From assembly GCF_001889605.1 (NCBI RefSeq), contig NZ_CP018171.1:4935501-4999500 (forward strand): DNA of 64,000 nt, in the 5' to 3' direction. Below the pieces are notes generated by a model. It was not told where the DNA came from, did not search any database, and worked only from the letters and a program-made list of their open reading frames with translations. Below, in pieces: positions 50,330 to 59,076 of the stretch. Both the position numbers and the translations under genes were made by a program. Each line of letters opens with the position of its first letter. Within the stretch, counting starts at the first letter, position 1. This DNA comes from Aquibium oceanicum. Lineage in GTDB: Bacteria > Pseudomonadota > Alphaproteobacteria > Rhizobiales > Rhizobiaceae.

Positions 50330-51211
50330 ATGGAAGCACGGGCGATCATAGGCAGTGACGGCAAAATCAACTCCTTCGGTATTACAACCTCCGTCCCATG
50401 GTGGAGCTTCACGAAAACTGCCCTCGCGATTGCGCTTCTACGATTGTCGGAAGTTGGCAGGCTCAACCTGGACGAAGCAGTTGCGGGCAGACCATTCACA
50501 CCGGCCCAGCTGCTTCGGCACGAGGCTGGCTTGCCCGACTACGGTGCGCTGGCAGCTTATCACGTCGATGTCGCGGCGGGGCGATCGCCATGGCCGATCG
50601 AAAAGCTCATGGCAGCGGTCGAGGCGGATCGGTTGCGCGACGAGCCGGGACATGGCTGGGCATACTCGAATATCGGCTACTGGTGGGTCGCCCGCCTGAT
50701 TGAACAGGTTTCGGATCGACCGCTTGAGGAAGCTCTCACGGATCTTGTCTTCGGCCCAGCCGAACTCACGACAGCCCGGCTTGCTACAGTTCCTGCGGAT
50801 CTCGCCCATGTCAGCATGGGGGACGCGTCCGGCTACCATCCGGGATGGGTTTATCATGGCCTCGTGGTTGGATCCGTGATTGACGCTGCGTGGCTGCTGC
50901 GTCTGTTGCTCCGAGGCTCACTGGTGAACGAGCGCACGCTTTCACGTATGCGTGAACCTAGAGCTCTCCCTCAGTTTCGAAGTGACCTATACCCCGATCC
51001 TGCATATGCGATGGGCCTTATGCTGCGGGCGACCAACCCGCTTGACCACCCGATAGGTCACACCGGGGGCGGGCCGGGAAGCCAGATTGCCGTCTACGGT
51101 CGGCGCGGCGTTACCTGTGCGGTTTGGGTATCTTCCGCTGTCGGTATCGATCCGGTGACGGAAGTGTTTCAAACGTTGGGAAACGGCGGCAATCGCGAAA
51201 CCGTGGCCTAA
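50330..51211 (+). CDS. Serine hydrolase, beta-lactamase/penicillin-binding family
   Basis: 293 aa; AAGGTG precedes the ATG. Active-site motifs: SFTKT (SxxK), WAYSNIGYW (YxN) and GHTGGGPGS (HTG in place of KTG). LLRHEAGLPDYGAL also fits class C-like serine hydrolases. No signal peptide is visible, so it is probably cytoplasmic, not a classical secreted beta-lactamase. Likely an esterase or peptidase of this fold. Confidence 0.85.
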   Translation: MEARAIIGSDGKINSFGITTSVPWWSFTKTALAIALLRLSEVGRLNLDEAVAGRPFTPAQLLRHEAGLPDYGALAAYHVDVAAGRSPWPIEKLMAAVEADRLRDEPGHGWAYSNIGYWWVARLIEQVSDRPLEEALTDLVFGPAELTTARLATVPADLAHVSMGDASGYHPGWVYHGLVVGSVIDAAWLLRLLLRGSLVNERTLSRMREPRALPQFRSDLYPDPAYAMGLMLRATNPLDHPIGHTGGGPGSQIAVYGRRGVTCAVWVSSAVGIDPVTEVFQTLGNGGNRETVA

Positions 51212-51346
51212 AGCGGCCAGTCGGGTTTCCACCCCTACCAAGCCGTTCCGCTGCGCTAGTCCTGGGGAAGCCGATCCGGCAGAAACCGACGCCTTAGTAG
51301 CCATTCCAGCGCCCAACCACCTCTGGCGAAAGCGGACGCTGAGCTC

Positions 51347-51376
51347 ATGAAACAGAATACTAAGATTCTGTTTCAT
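51347..51376. repeat. Palindrome ATGAAACAGAAT (copy 1)
   Basis: Perfect 12-bp arms (51347-51358 and 51365-51376) with a 6-nt loop. Related palindromes at 53478-53504 and 55308-55331. It lies between the serine hydrolase and the 159-aa secreted protein gene. Confidence 0.75.
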
Positions 51377-51521
51377 CGGCCGGAGGATTCTCATCGTGCA
51401 GCTGGATTGCTTCCGCACCCGGCTCTCTATAAAAGTCTTCAAGTAGCGCTTTATGGACGTGCGAACGCCCTTGGTTACCCGTCAGCAGAACACAGTGAAT
51501 ACTCTTACAAGAGATAACTAA

Positions 51522-52001
51522 ATGAAGAAAATATTTATGGGTATTATAGGCTCCGCGATGTCTGTGGCTGCCGGAACTGGTTATGCCCTAGCACAGCAGG
51601 AGCCATTCGGACAGGGATTTGCCGGCTGGACCTTTACGCAAGAAGCTCAAAAGGATGGGAAAATCTTCTGTCGGGCGTTTTTGACCCGAGGCAAGCAGGT
51701 ATCCATCATGGGCATGCTAACCGACGGCACCGGATACGTCTCCGTGAACAATCCGGGAGTGCAGGGGAAACACGCCAGCCGGCTGAACCTCACACAAGGT
51801 CCGATCTCGGTGACCGCCACCTCCTACCCCACGCGTCTGGTGTTCTCTCCGCTCGATGACTTCACCCTCGACCAGATCGCTCAGGAAGGCGGATACGTTT
51901 GGGTGATCCCGAAGATCAACAAGAGCAACGAAGTCGATCTCGGCGACCGGGCAACGGACGCTTTGAACCGTGTGTTCGAGTGTATCAACGCCAACAGCTG
52001 A
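51522..52001 (+). CDS. Secreted hypothetical protein, 159 aa
   Basis: Cleavable signal peptide (KKIFMGIIGSAMSVAAGTGY-ALAQ). The mature part begins GFAGWTFTQEAQKDGKIFCR and ends ATDALNRVFECINANS. The W...C...ECI layout matches each module of the downstream 451-aa protein, 80 bp away, so the two form one operon-like pair of related exported proteins. Function unknown. Confidence 0.75.
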   Translation: MKKIFMGIIGSAMSVAAGTGYALAQQEPFGQGFAGWTFTQEAQKDGKIFCRAFLTRGKQVSIMGMLTDGTGYVSVNNPGVQGKHASRLNLTQGPISVTATSYPTRLVFSPLDDFTLDQIAQEGGYVWVIPKINKSNEVDLGDRATDALNRVFECINANS

Positions 52002-52080
52002 ATTGCCTACTCCCGATGGGCGCGTCCGTCCTCTCAAACTGGAACTTCGCCCGATCACTTGATTCAATGGGATCTACGAC

Positions 52081-53436
52081 ATGCTCGGCCGCCTTCGCCT
52101 GTCCGCCTTGATTTTTGCCGCATCCGCCGCTGCCTTCGCCCCATCCGCGACTGCGCAGGAAACCGACTATGCGATGGTGAAAGGCTGGCGCATCTTCTCC
52201 GAGCAAGGAGGTCTGTCGGGTGGGCTAGTGTGTTACATGTCGAAGGACAACGGCCGCGTCGAGTTGCGGCTTGGCACCGACGGCGGCGACTGGCTGCTCG
52301 GGATGCCTTATTATGATCAGGAAGACCGCACCGGAGCCTGGGGATTTGACGGGCTTGAAGCCGAAGCGACCTTTCAGGTGATCGGCTCCGGTTGGGCCTA
52401 CATGTCCGTTTCGCGGGAAATGCTCAGAAACCTGCGCAACGAGGCCTCTGTCTCGCTCGAACTGGATCGCGGCGTCCAATCCTTCTCGCTTTCGGGTTCC
52501 GCAGCGGCGATGACCAAGGTTGAGGAATGCGTGGACAATCGTGGCCGGCCGGCCGGCGGCAACCGGTCGGTTCAGACCCGGCAGCCAGCCTCCCCCGCCC
52601 CTAGAGACAATTCAGGATCGCAAGGGGCGAAGGGAGCGACCTCCCAGGTTGGACGCTGGCAACTTCAACGCTTTCGCGACCATTGCGCAGTCACGAACAT
52701 CCAGGGGCAGGAGAAGGCCCTGCGCTTTGCCTTCGACGGCAACGTGTTCGAGTTCGGCTTTATGGGGATTGGTAGCCACTCGGTCGACAACTCGATTCCG
52801 GTGGAAATTTGGTTCGACGGGAGCCGGTCAGGATCCGAGACGTTAGAGGGCGCGCTGACCACTGACGCAGAAGGCGTCGAATGGCGTTCCTTCGCCGATC
52901 CGGCCAACGAGCCGGGTCATGAGGACGGGTTCATGAATGCCAGCAGCTTCCACGCCGCCTATACCACGGCTGGTGGCGACGCGACAGAAACCTTCTCCCT
53001 GAAGGGCAGCAGCGCTGCGCTGAGGTCGCTATTTGACTGCGGACACAAAGTCTCCGGCAGCACCATGAAGGCAGCACCGCCGCCGGCTACAAGCCGCATG
53101 GCGACCCGCGTTACCCCGCAGACTGCTCCGGTCGAGGACGACGCCTATCGCCTTGGTCGCGGGTGCCCCAAGCTTGGCGCTGTTGTCTCCGACGACTCTG
53201 CCGAGCCTGCATCAGTCGAATTCAGGTACGCAGTCGGTTCGGGTAATGCGACGCTCATCTACTGGCTCGATCTGGGCGGCAATCCGGTTGAGATGTCGAC
53301 GTTCGACGCAACCGATGCGATCGTGCGCCTGGATAGCTTCGTCGGACATTCCTTCATCGTGAAGGATTTTCAGGGCACCTGCTACGGTGGATTCTTCGAA
53401 GTCCAGCCAGGACGAAATGTATTTGTCGTACGGTGA
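52081..53436 (+). CDS. Secreted two-module hypothetical protein, 451 aa
   Basis: Signal peptide (LSALIFAASAAAFAPSATAQ). Module 1 (about 35-155) ends VQSFSLSGSAAAMTKVEECV; module 2 (about 195-335) ends TETFSLKGSSAALRSLFDCG; a third shorter domain (about 365-451) has two Cys and RYAVGSGNATLIYWLDLGG. A low-complexity Pro/Ser linker separates modules. Periplasmic or extracellular; no enzymatic motif seen. Confidence 0.75.
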   Translation: MLGRLRLSALIFAASAAAFAPSATAQETDYAMVKGWRIFSEQGGLSGGLVCYMSKDNGRVELRLGTDGGDWLLGMPYYDQEDRTGAWGFDGLEAEATFQVIGSGWAYMSVSREMLRNLRNEASVSLELDRGVQSFSLSGSAAAMTKVEECVDNRGRPAGGNRSVQTRQPASPAPRDNSGSQGAKGATSQVGRWQLQRFRDHCAVTNIQGQEKALRFAFDGNVFEFGFMGIGSHSVDNSIPVEIWFDGSRSGSETLEGALTTDAEGVEWRSFADPANEPGHEDGFMNASSFHAAYTTAGGDATETFSLKGSSAALRSLFDCGHKVSGSTMKAAPPPATSRMATRVTPQTAPVEDDAYRLGRGCPKLGAVVSDDSAEPASVEFRYAVGSGNATLIYWLDLGGNPVEMSTFDATDAIVRLDSFVGHSFIVKDFQGTCYGGFFEVQPGRNVFVVR

Positions 53437-53477
53437 GGCGCGCGCACGGCCGACAGTCACCTTTGAAGGTGCGACTT

Positions 53478-53504
53478 TGAAACAGAATTCTCAATTCTGT
53501 TTCA
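53478..53504. repeat. Palindrome TGAAACAGAATT (copy 2)
   Basis: Perfect 12-bp arms (53478-53489 and 53493-53504) with a CTC loop, between the convergent stops of the 451-aa gene and the IS-disrupted secreted gene, a position suited to a bidirectional terminator, although no T-run follows. Confidence 0.75.
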
Positions 53505-53876
53505 GATTCCGCTCTGATCCGAGATGAGCAGGATTGGAGTCAAACTCGCTGACAAAAGGCAGCTTCGGCCCCGCGCCCACTAATATAGCTTAGCGTTGGA
53601 ATGCCTTGCCTGACCTCGTAGCTGGCCACAAAACCATCAGGCATTACCCCTTGCAGCGGTCCGGAGAGAAACGTCACCGCGCCGAGTGCATCGACGGAGT
53701 AGGTGCCCGATGCCCCATCATATCCCGTGTATGTTCCCGGGCCGTCCACGGTGAAATTGAGCGTCAACTGAGCCTGATTGAAATACCAGCACTCGTAGGT
53801 TCCGGTCGCCATGTCAGCTGCAAGGGCAGGAGCGGATTGAACCGCCCCGGGTTTGCCGGAGGCCATTTGGTTTGAG

Positions 53877-54782
53877 TCACGCTGCCATGGCCGGTTCTTC
53901 CAGCATGGCGTAGTAGCGTGCCTCGGCTTCGGCCGGCGGGATGTTGCCGATGGGCTCCAGCAGCCGGCGATTGTTGAACCAGTCGACCCAGTTCAGCGTT
54001 GCGAACTCGACGGCCTCGAAGGAGCGCCAGGGTCCGCGCCGATGGATCACCTCGGCCTTGTAGAGGCCGTTGATGGTTTCGGCGAGAGCGTTGTCGTAGG
54101 AGTCGCCGATACTTCCGACGGAAGGCTCGATGCCCGCCTCGGCCAAACGCTCTGTGTAGCGGATGCTGACATATTGAGATCCCCTGTCCGAATGATGCAC
54201 CAGGCCACCGCGATGAATGGGCCGCCGCTCGTGCAGGGCCTGTTCAAGAGCATCGAGAACGAAGCTCGCATGCGCCGTCCGGCTCACCCGCCAGCCGACG
54301 ATGCGACGCGCATAGGCGTCGATCACGAAGGCCACGTAGACGAAGCCCGACCAGGTGCTGACGTAGGTGAAGTCCGAGAGCCAGAGCCTGTTCGGCGCCG
54401 GGGCATGGAAGACCCGGTTCACATGGTCGCGTGGACATGGCGCGGCCTTGTCCTGGACCGTGGTGCGGATCGGCTTGCCGCGGATGACGCCGTGTAGGCC
54501 CACGTCGGCCATTAGCCGCTCGACTGTGCAGCGCGCAACGCCGAAGCCTTCGCGCAGCATCTGACGCCAGACCTTGCGCGCACCATACACCTCGAAGTTC
54601 TCGGTGAAGACGCGCTCGATCTCGGGCTTGAGCTCCAGGTCCCGCTTCGCCCGCGCCGACAGCTTCTCGGGATTGGCGCGCTTGGCGACATGGTGGTGGT
54701 AGGTCGACGGGGCGATCGGCAGCACCTTGCAGATCGGCTCGACCCCATACGCCTCGCGGTGATCGTCGATGAACGCGATCAT
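53877..54782 (-). CDS. IS3-family OrfB transposase (copy B)
   Basis: Identical to the copy A OrfB by inspection, with the same D, D, E residues ([33 protein letters not shown]). Intact. Confidence 0.93.
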   Translation of the reverse strand: MIAFIDDHREAYGVEPICKVLPIAPSTYHHHVAKRANPEKLSARAKRDLELKPEIERVFTENFEVYGARKVWRQMLREGFGVARCTVERLMADVGLHGVIRGKPIRTTVQDKAAPCPRDHVNRVFHAPAPNRLWLSDFTYVSTWSGFVYVAFVIDAYARRIVGWRVSRTAHASFVLDALEQALHERRPIHRGGLVHHSDRGSQYVSIRYTERLAEAGIEPSVGSIGDSYDNALAETINGLYKAEVIHRRGPWRSFEAVEFATLNWVDWFNNRRLLEPIGNIPPAEAEARYYAMLEEPAMAA

Positions 54783-55105
54783 CGTTTGAATGGGCGGTCG
54801 AGCTCCGCCTGGGCAAAATACGCCGACGCCTTGCGCAGGATCTCGTTGGCCTGCCGAAGTTCTCGGTTCTCCCGTTCCAGGGCCTTCAGCTTGGCCGCCA
54901 TGTCCGCCGGCACACCGGCCCGCTTGCCGGCATCCACCTCGGCCTTCTTCACCCACTCGTTCAGCGTCTGGCCCGTGCAGCCGATCTTGCCCGAGATCGA
55001 CATGATCGCCGCCCAGCGGGAGGGGTGTTCATGCTCGTGATCCAGCACCAGCCGCACGGCTCGCTGGCGTACTTCCGGGGAAAACTTGTTCGTCGTCTTG
55101 CTCAT
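54779..55105 (-). CDS. IS3-family OrfA (copy B)
   Basis: Identical to copy A OrfA; HTH plus zipper; ATGA overlap with OrfB. Confidence 0.93.
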   Translation of the reverse strand: MSKTTNKFSPEVRQRAVRLVLDHEHEHPSRWAAIMSISGKIGCTGQTLNEWVKKAEVDAGKRAGVPADMAAKLKALERENRELRQANEILRKASAYFAQAELDRPFKR

Positions 55106-55307
55106 GATGGCTCCACCTTCTCAGGAGTTGGAGCCTCCGGCAAACCCGGGGCGGTTCAGATGCCGCAGCTAGAAACAACAGGACAACCGCTGCGCGCATG
55201 CACTTACTCCCCCCAAAAAGCCAGCTCTACCGAAGGCAAATCTGTTCCAGATTCCGCCGGGAAGCATGGCTGGACCCGCCCCGTCGATGCCCCATAGCGT
55301 ACCGGCG

Positions 55308-55331
55308 GGAAAGAATTCACAATTCTGTTTC
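55308..55331. repeat. Degenerate palindrome copy 3
   Basis: GAAAGAATTCACAATTCTGTTTC keeps one complete arm (AATTCTGTTTC) and a left arm lacking the CA of GAAACAGAATT. It lies upstream of the disrupted secreted gene. Confidence 0.5.
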
Positions 55332-55346
55332 AGTTGCGAGCTAATT

Positions 55347-55670
55347 TCATCGAAACGCCTGCTCTGCCGTCCTTGTGGCCGAAACCTGCCAGTCGGCTTC
55401 CCACCCCTTCGCCGCCGTTTGGCGCTCGCTCGAGTGGTGGCCGCTTTCCGGTTCGGCACTCGCTGGCTTGATCTCCGTACAGGACGGAAACTGTCCTTCT
55501 CGATAGACGAAAGTACCAGCGCGCTGCACCTGAACGTCCTCCTCATAGAAGGGCGGGCAGATCATGTGGCCGTTCTCAGTAAGGTTCGATTTCGCAGCCT
55601 CGGAGTGTTCTGCCTCCACTTCCCAGATTTCGGTGATGATGGTGCGATAGACGGCGATGAATTTGGGCAT
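55347..55670 (-). CDS. Hypothetical protein, 107 aa
   Basis: GGAG sits 6 nt before the ATG. The N-terminus PKFIAVYRTIITEIWEVEAE followed by an Ala-rich helix (HSEAAKSNLTENG) looks like a small beta-alpha domain; the last 40 residues seem disordered. Function unknown. Confidence 0.55.
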   Translation of the reverse strand: MPKFIAVYRTIITEIWEVEAEHSEAAKSNLTENGHMICPPFYEEDVQVQRAGTFVYREGQFPSCTEIKPASAEPESGHHSSERQTAAKGWEADWQVSATRTAEQAFR

Positions 55671-55815
55671 GGCGTTCTCCTATTCTGTTGGCTCTCGCGA
55701 GCGGGGAGAAGCCAAATGGACGGCATCGAGCAGCCGGTCATGATGCAACTGGCCGGCGCAGCCGGGTGGTGCGGGCGGCATCTCGACGGGCTGCGGCCCT
55801 CCATCATGATGACCG

Positions 55816-56016
55816 CGCGTCCGGAAGGTGCGCGAGGGACTGGCCTGCACCGATCTGTATGGCTTCCTAACGACGGAGCCGAGTGCCGTGGTCGCGCCGG
55901 TCCAACAGAAGGCGATGTCGGTGATCCTTACCGAGCTCGCAGAAATCGATGCGTGGATGACCGCGCCCTGGGGAGAGGCAAAGGCATTGCAACGTCCGCT
56001 GCCAGCGAGCGGCTGA
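55816..56016 (+). pseudogene. SRAP peptidase, C-terminal fragment
   Basis: RVRKVREGLACTDLYGFLTT then EPSAVVAPVQQKAMSVILTE and DAWMTAPWGEAKALQRPLPA are the SRAP C-terminal motifs. They begin almost exactly where the 48324-48820 fragment stops (after FFAGIHVPGW), so both probably come from one gene split by a 7-kb insertion. Confidence 0.7.
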
Positions 56017-56053
56017 TGGTCGTGACTAAGCCGGAGACTCTCTCGTGACAGCG

Positions 56054-56178
56054 ATGATCACGCTGTCGTTTTCGCTAAACGTCGCGGTTCTCGTGCCGGT
56101 CTGCATCGGACTGTTCCAGAATGCCGACTGGACACTCTTAGCTTACGGGTTAGCTTCACCCGCGCGAGGCATCCTCTT
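56054..56178 (+). pseudogene. Small membrane protein truncated by IS3-like element
   Basis: ITLSFSLNVAVLVPVCIGLF then ADWTLLAYGLASPARGILF: the N-terminal helix and loop of a small Rhizobiales inner-membrane protein family as I recall it. The sequence changes to the IS end at 56179. No downstream half was found after the element. Confidence 0.5.
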
Positions 56179-56255
56179 TGGAGTGCGCCCTGCGGGTGGA
56201 CAGATTGGTGGAAAGGCATTCACCGGTTTGCCAGGGTTTCGAAGGATGGAAGCCC

Positions 56256-56606
56256 ATGGTTCGACATCGCACACACAGCATCGAGTTCACGCGTCAGGTC
56301 GTGCAGAAGTATCTCGCCGGCGAGACGCTCCATGGCCTCGGCAAGCGACATGAGCTGCTCCGCAATCTGATCCGCATCTGGATCCAGAAGTTCGAGGCCG
56401 GAGCGTTCGATGACGAAGTCACTGCAGCCGACACGATCCAAACATACGAGGCCAGGATCGCCGCCCTGGAGCGACTTGTGGGGAAGCGGGCTCTGGAGAT
56501 CGAGTTTCTAAAGGGGGCGCTGAAGCACGGACCGCAGCCGAGAAACGCGACTACATCCGTGATCACCGGCCCCGGGGCATCTATGTCGCGGAAGGATGTC
56601 GTCTGA
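56256..56606 (+). CDS. IS3-family OrfA of degenerate element
   Basis: From ATG 56256: HSIEFTRQVVQKYLAGETLH, LLRNLIRIWIQKFEAGAF and the zipper RIAALERLVGKRALEIEFL. HTH plus coiled coil as in IS3 OrfA. Intact, but without a partner. Confidence 0.75.
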   Translation: MVRHRTHSIEFTRQVVQKYLAGETLHGLGKRHELLRNLIRIWIQKFEAGAFDDEVTAADTIQTYEARIAALERLVGKRALEIEFLKGALKHGPQPRNATTSVITGPGASMSRKDVV

Positions 56607-57407
56607 TAGGAAGCGCGCGCTCGACCTTCTACGACCGGCCGGCCGTGAGCTTCGACGACACCTCCCTCGTCGAACGGATGGTGGCGATCTCCGACACTTT
56701 CGAGGCCTATGGCTATCGCCGCATACAGGCGGCTCTGCGTCAGCAGGGTATGGTCGTCAACCATAAGAAACTGCGACGCCTGATGCGCGAGCATGACCTT
56801 CAGCCTCGCCGCCGAAGGCGCTATGTCGCCACCACCGATGGCGATCACGACTTGCCGCTCTTCCCGAAGCTGGCGAATGAGATCGTATCCGACGGCCCAG
56901 ATCAGCTTTGGGTCGCGGACATCACCTATGTGGCGATCCAGGCCGGCTTCGCCTATGTCGCGGTCATCCTCGACACCGGGTCGCGCAAGGTGGTGGGCTA
57001 TGCGATCGCCCGGTCGGTCGACGTGCGGCGGACGCTGGCAGCGCTGCAGTCAGCCATTGAGAAGCGGAAACCGCCTCCAGGCTGCATTCATCAAACGGAC
57101 AGGGGATCGCAATACTCGGCCGGGCGCTACCGACAGGTTCTGGCGCAACACGGCTTCGTCGGATCGATGGAGTGCCGGCCCCTACGACAATGCAAAGGCG
57201 GTGAGCTTCATGAATACGCTGAAGGTCGAGGCGGTCTACCCGATGTCCTACGAGAGCTTCGCTGACGTCGCCGCCGACCTTCCGCGCTTCATTGACCAGA
57301 TCTACAATGAGCGCCGATTACACTCGGCGCTCGGATATCTGAGCCCGCAGCAGTTCGAAGATCAACACACCCTGTCAAAACCTCCGCCTGATCCTGTCCA
57401 TCCGTAG
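56540..57407 (+). pseudogene. IS3-family OrfB, dead
   Basis: Starts in the -1 frame of OrfA (KRDYIRDHRPRGIYVAEGCR), keeps D in [15 protein letters not shown] and D in [13 protein letters not shown], then shifts frame at about 57175 and continues as [21 protein letters not shown]. The usual catalytic Glu (AKAESF) is Val here (GTG). Two independent defects make it inactive. Confidence 0.85.
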
Positions 57408-57420
57408 GGGCGCACTCCAA

Positions 57421-59076
57421 TTAGTCCAAAACCTCCCGAATTTTTGCCGCCATCTCTTCCATTGTGGACGGCTTCGGCAGGAAGGCGACGTCTGCGTCCA
57501 GTATTCCGTTGTGTACGATGGCGTTGCGCGTGTAGCCGGTAGTGTACAGTATCTTCAGTCCGGGCTGTGCTTCCTGCGCTTTTTTTGCCAACTGGCGCCC
57601 ATTCATGTCCGGCATCACAACATCGGTGAATAGGAGGTGGACTCGGGGATGGTTTCGCAGGACCTCCAAAGCATCCGCGCCGTTGCTCGCCGTGAGAACC
57701 GAATAGCCAAGTTCCAGCAGTGTCTGCCTCGTTAGGTCAAGAACACGAAGGTCATCTTCCACCAGCAGAACAGTTTCGCCTCGGGATGAAACAATAGCAT
57801 CTCGTCGAGTCGCGCGCTCCGGAACGTCGGCCTCTCCGTAAAGGCGGGGCAGGTAGATCTTCACGGTGGTTCCGTGCCCGAGCTCGGAATAGATCTTGAT
57901 GTGACCGTCTGATTGCTTCACGAACCCAAAGACTTGGCTCAGGCCCAGTCCGGTCCCTTTGCCGACCCCCTTCGTCGTGAAGAACGGCTCGAATGCTTTC
58001 GCGAGTATGTCCGATGACATGCCTGCACCTGTATCGGTAACCGCCACCATTACGTATTGGCCAGGCGATACCGCATGTTGGGCAGCATAGGTGTCATCGA
58101 GGTGGCAGTTGGCGGTCTCGATCGTAAGCCGCCCCCCGTCCGGCATGGCATCACGAGCATTGACGGCGAGGTTGATGATCGCGTTCTCGAGCTGGTTAGC
58201 ATCCGCCTTGGTCCTCCAAAGTCCGCCGGCCAACACAGTCTCCAGCTGGATCGTTTCTCCCAGAGTGCGACGGAGGATCTCCGACATCTCCGACACCATG
58301 CGATTGGCGTTCAGTGGCTGAGGCGATAGCGGCTGCTGACGCGAGAACGCCAGCAAACGCTGCGTCAGTTTAGAGGCGCGATTGGCCGCATCTCGTGCAG
58401 CGTCCACATAAGACTGAACGTCCGTCTCGCCCCTGGACAGGCGCTTCTCGAGAAGGTTCAATCCCGATAACACGACGGCCAGCATGTTGTTGAAGTCATG
58501 GGCAATGCCGCCGGTCAGCTGACCTACTGCCTCCATCTTCTGCGCTTGGCGTAGCGCGCTTTCGGCCGCCATCCGCTCCTCGACTGCCTCGGCAACACGG
58601 GTTGCCAACGTGCGGTTCAGTTCTTGAAGCTCAAGACTGGCTTGCTCTGCAGTTCTCCGAGCTTGAAGCAGTTCGGCTTCGTACTTGCGTCGGTCCGTTG
58701 CATTGAAAACCGTGATACGAATGAAGCGCACGCCACCAGCGTCATCGCGACGCTCGACCGCATTCACCAGAACAGGAAACGACCTCCCGTCGCCTTTGAC
58801 CAAGTCGAGAGCCACCTCCTGGAAGAAGCCTTGCATCCGCAGCAAAGGCGCGAAGTGGGTTTCGTAGTAGATACGGCCGGCTATGTTCAGAAGGTCCTGG
58901 AACCTGCGATGTGACAGTTCCTCACGAGGGACGGCCATCCAGTCGGCAAAGGTCTGGTTCACTCGCGATATGCGGCCATCCGGAAGCGCAGAGACGTACC
59001 CGCACGGTGCGTTGTCGAAGAGATCCAGCAGCTCCGACGTGTCGAGAGTCAGATGCTCCTGTGAATTATCGCTCAA
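57421..59076 (-). CDS. Hybrid PAS histidine kinase with receiver domain
   Basis: A TTG at 59076 overlaps the rsbQ stop (TTGA) after GGGCGGAG; no ATG fits before the PAS domain. PAS/PAC: LFDNAPCGYVSALPDGRISR to IRITVFNATDRR. HisKA H-box GGIAHDFNNMLAVV; ATPase NLAVNARDAMPDGG, VTDTGAGMS, FEPFFTTK, GKGTGLGLSQVFG; receiver LLVEDDLRVLDL with phospho-Asp in LFTDVVMPDMNG, and K in LPKPS. About 551 aa, soluble. Coupled to RsbQ upstream, which suggests it senses a product or ligand of that hydrolase. Confidence 0.88.
   Translation of the reverse strand: MSDNSQEHLTLDTSELLDLFDNAPCGYVSALPDGRISRVNQTFADWMAVPREELSHRRFQDLLNIAGRIYYETHFAPLLRMQGFFQEVALDLVKGDGRSFPVLVNAVERRDDAGGVRFIRITVFNATDRRKYEAELLQARRTAEQASLELQELNRTLATRVAEAVEERMAAESALRQAQKMEAVGQLTGGIAHDFNNMLAVVLSGLNLLEKRLSRGETDVQSYVDAARDAANRASKLTQRLLAFSRQQPLSPQPLNANRMVSEMSEILRRTLGETIQLETVLAGGLWRTKADANQLENAIINLAVNARDAMPDGGRLTIETANCHLDDTYAAQHAVSPGQYVMVAVTDTGAGMSSDILAKAFEPFFTTKGVGKGTGLGLSQVFGFVKQSDGHIKIYSELGHGTTVKIYLPRLYGEADVPERATRRDAIVSSRGETVLLVEDDLRVLDLTRQTLLELGYSVLTASNGADALEVLRNHPRVHLLFTDVVMPDMNGRQLAKKAQEAQPGLKILYTTGYTRNAIVHNGILDADVAFLPKPSTMEEMAAKIREVLD

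Larger units (their letters stand above)
53838..55158 (-). mobile_element. IS3-family insertion sequence, copy B (1321 bp)
   Basis: Same length, ends and ORFs as copy A, inverted. Target duplication GAT at 53835-53837 and 55159-55161. Inserted into the signal-peptide codons of a secreted protein. Confidence 0.95.
53540..55199 (-). pseudogene. Secreted protein gene interrupted by IS copy B in its signal peptide
   Basis: Start at 55199 has GGGGAG 7 nt upstream and gives [13 protein letters not shown] up to the IS at 55158. Removing the IS and one GAT copy continues in frame: APALAADMATGTYECWYFNQ then TLNFTVDGPGTYTGYDGASG and, at the end, EAAFCQRV. The rebuilt product is a ~115-residue exported protein with an ordinary signal peptide ending ALA-A. 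Function unknown; C residues at both ends may pair. Confidence 0.85.
56179..57419 (+). mobile_element. Degenerate IS3-family element (1241 bp)
   Basis: Ends TGGAGTGCGCCC (56179) and GGGCGCACTCCA (to 57419) with further partial pairing inward. No target duplication (flanks CTT and ATT), so rearrangement followed insertion. OrfA is intact; OrfB is frameshifted and lacks its catalytic Glu. Confidence 0.85.
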
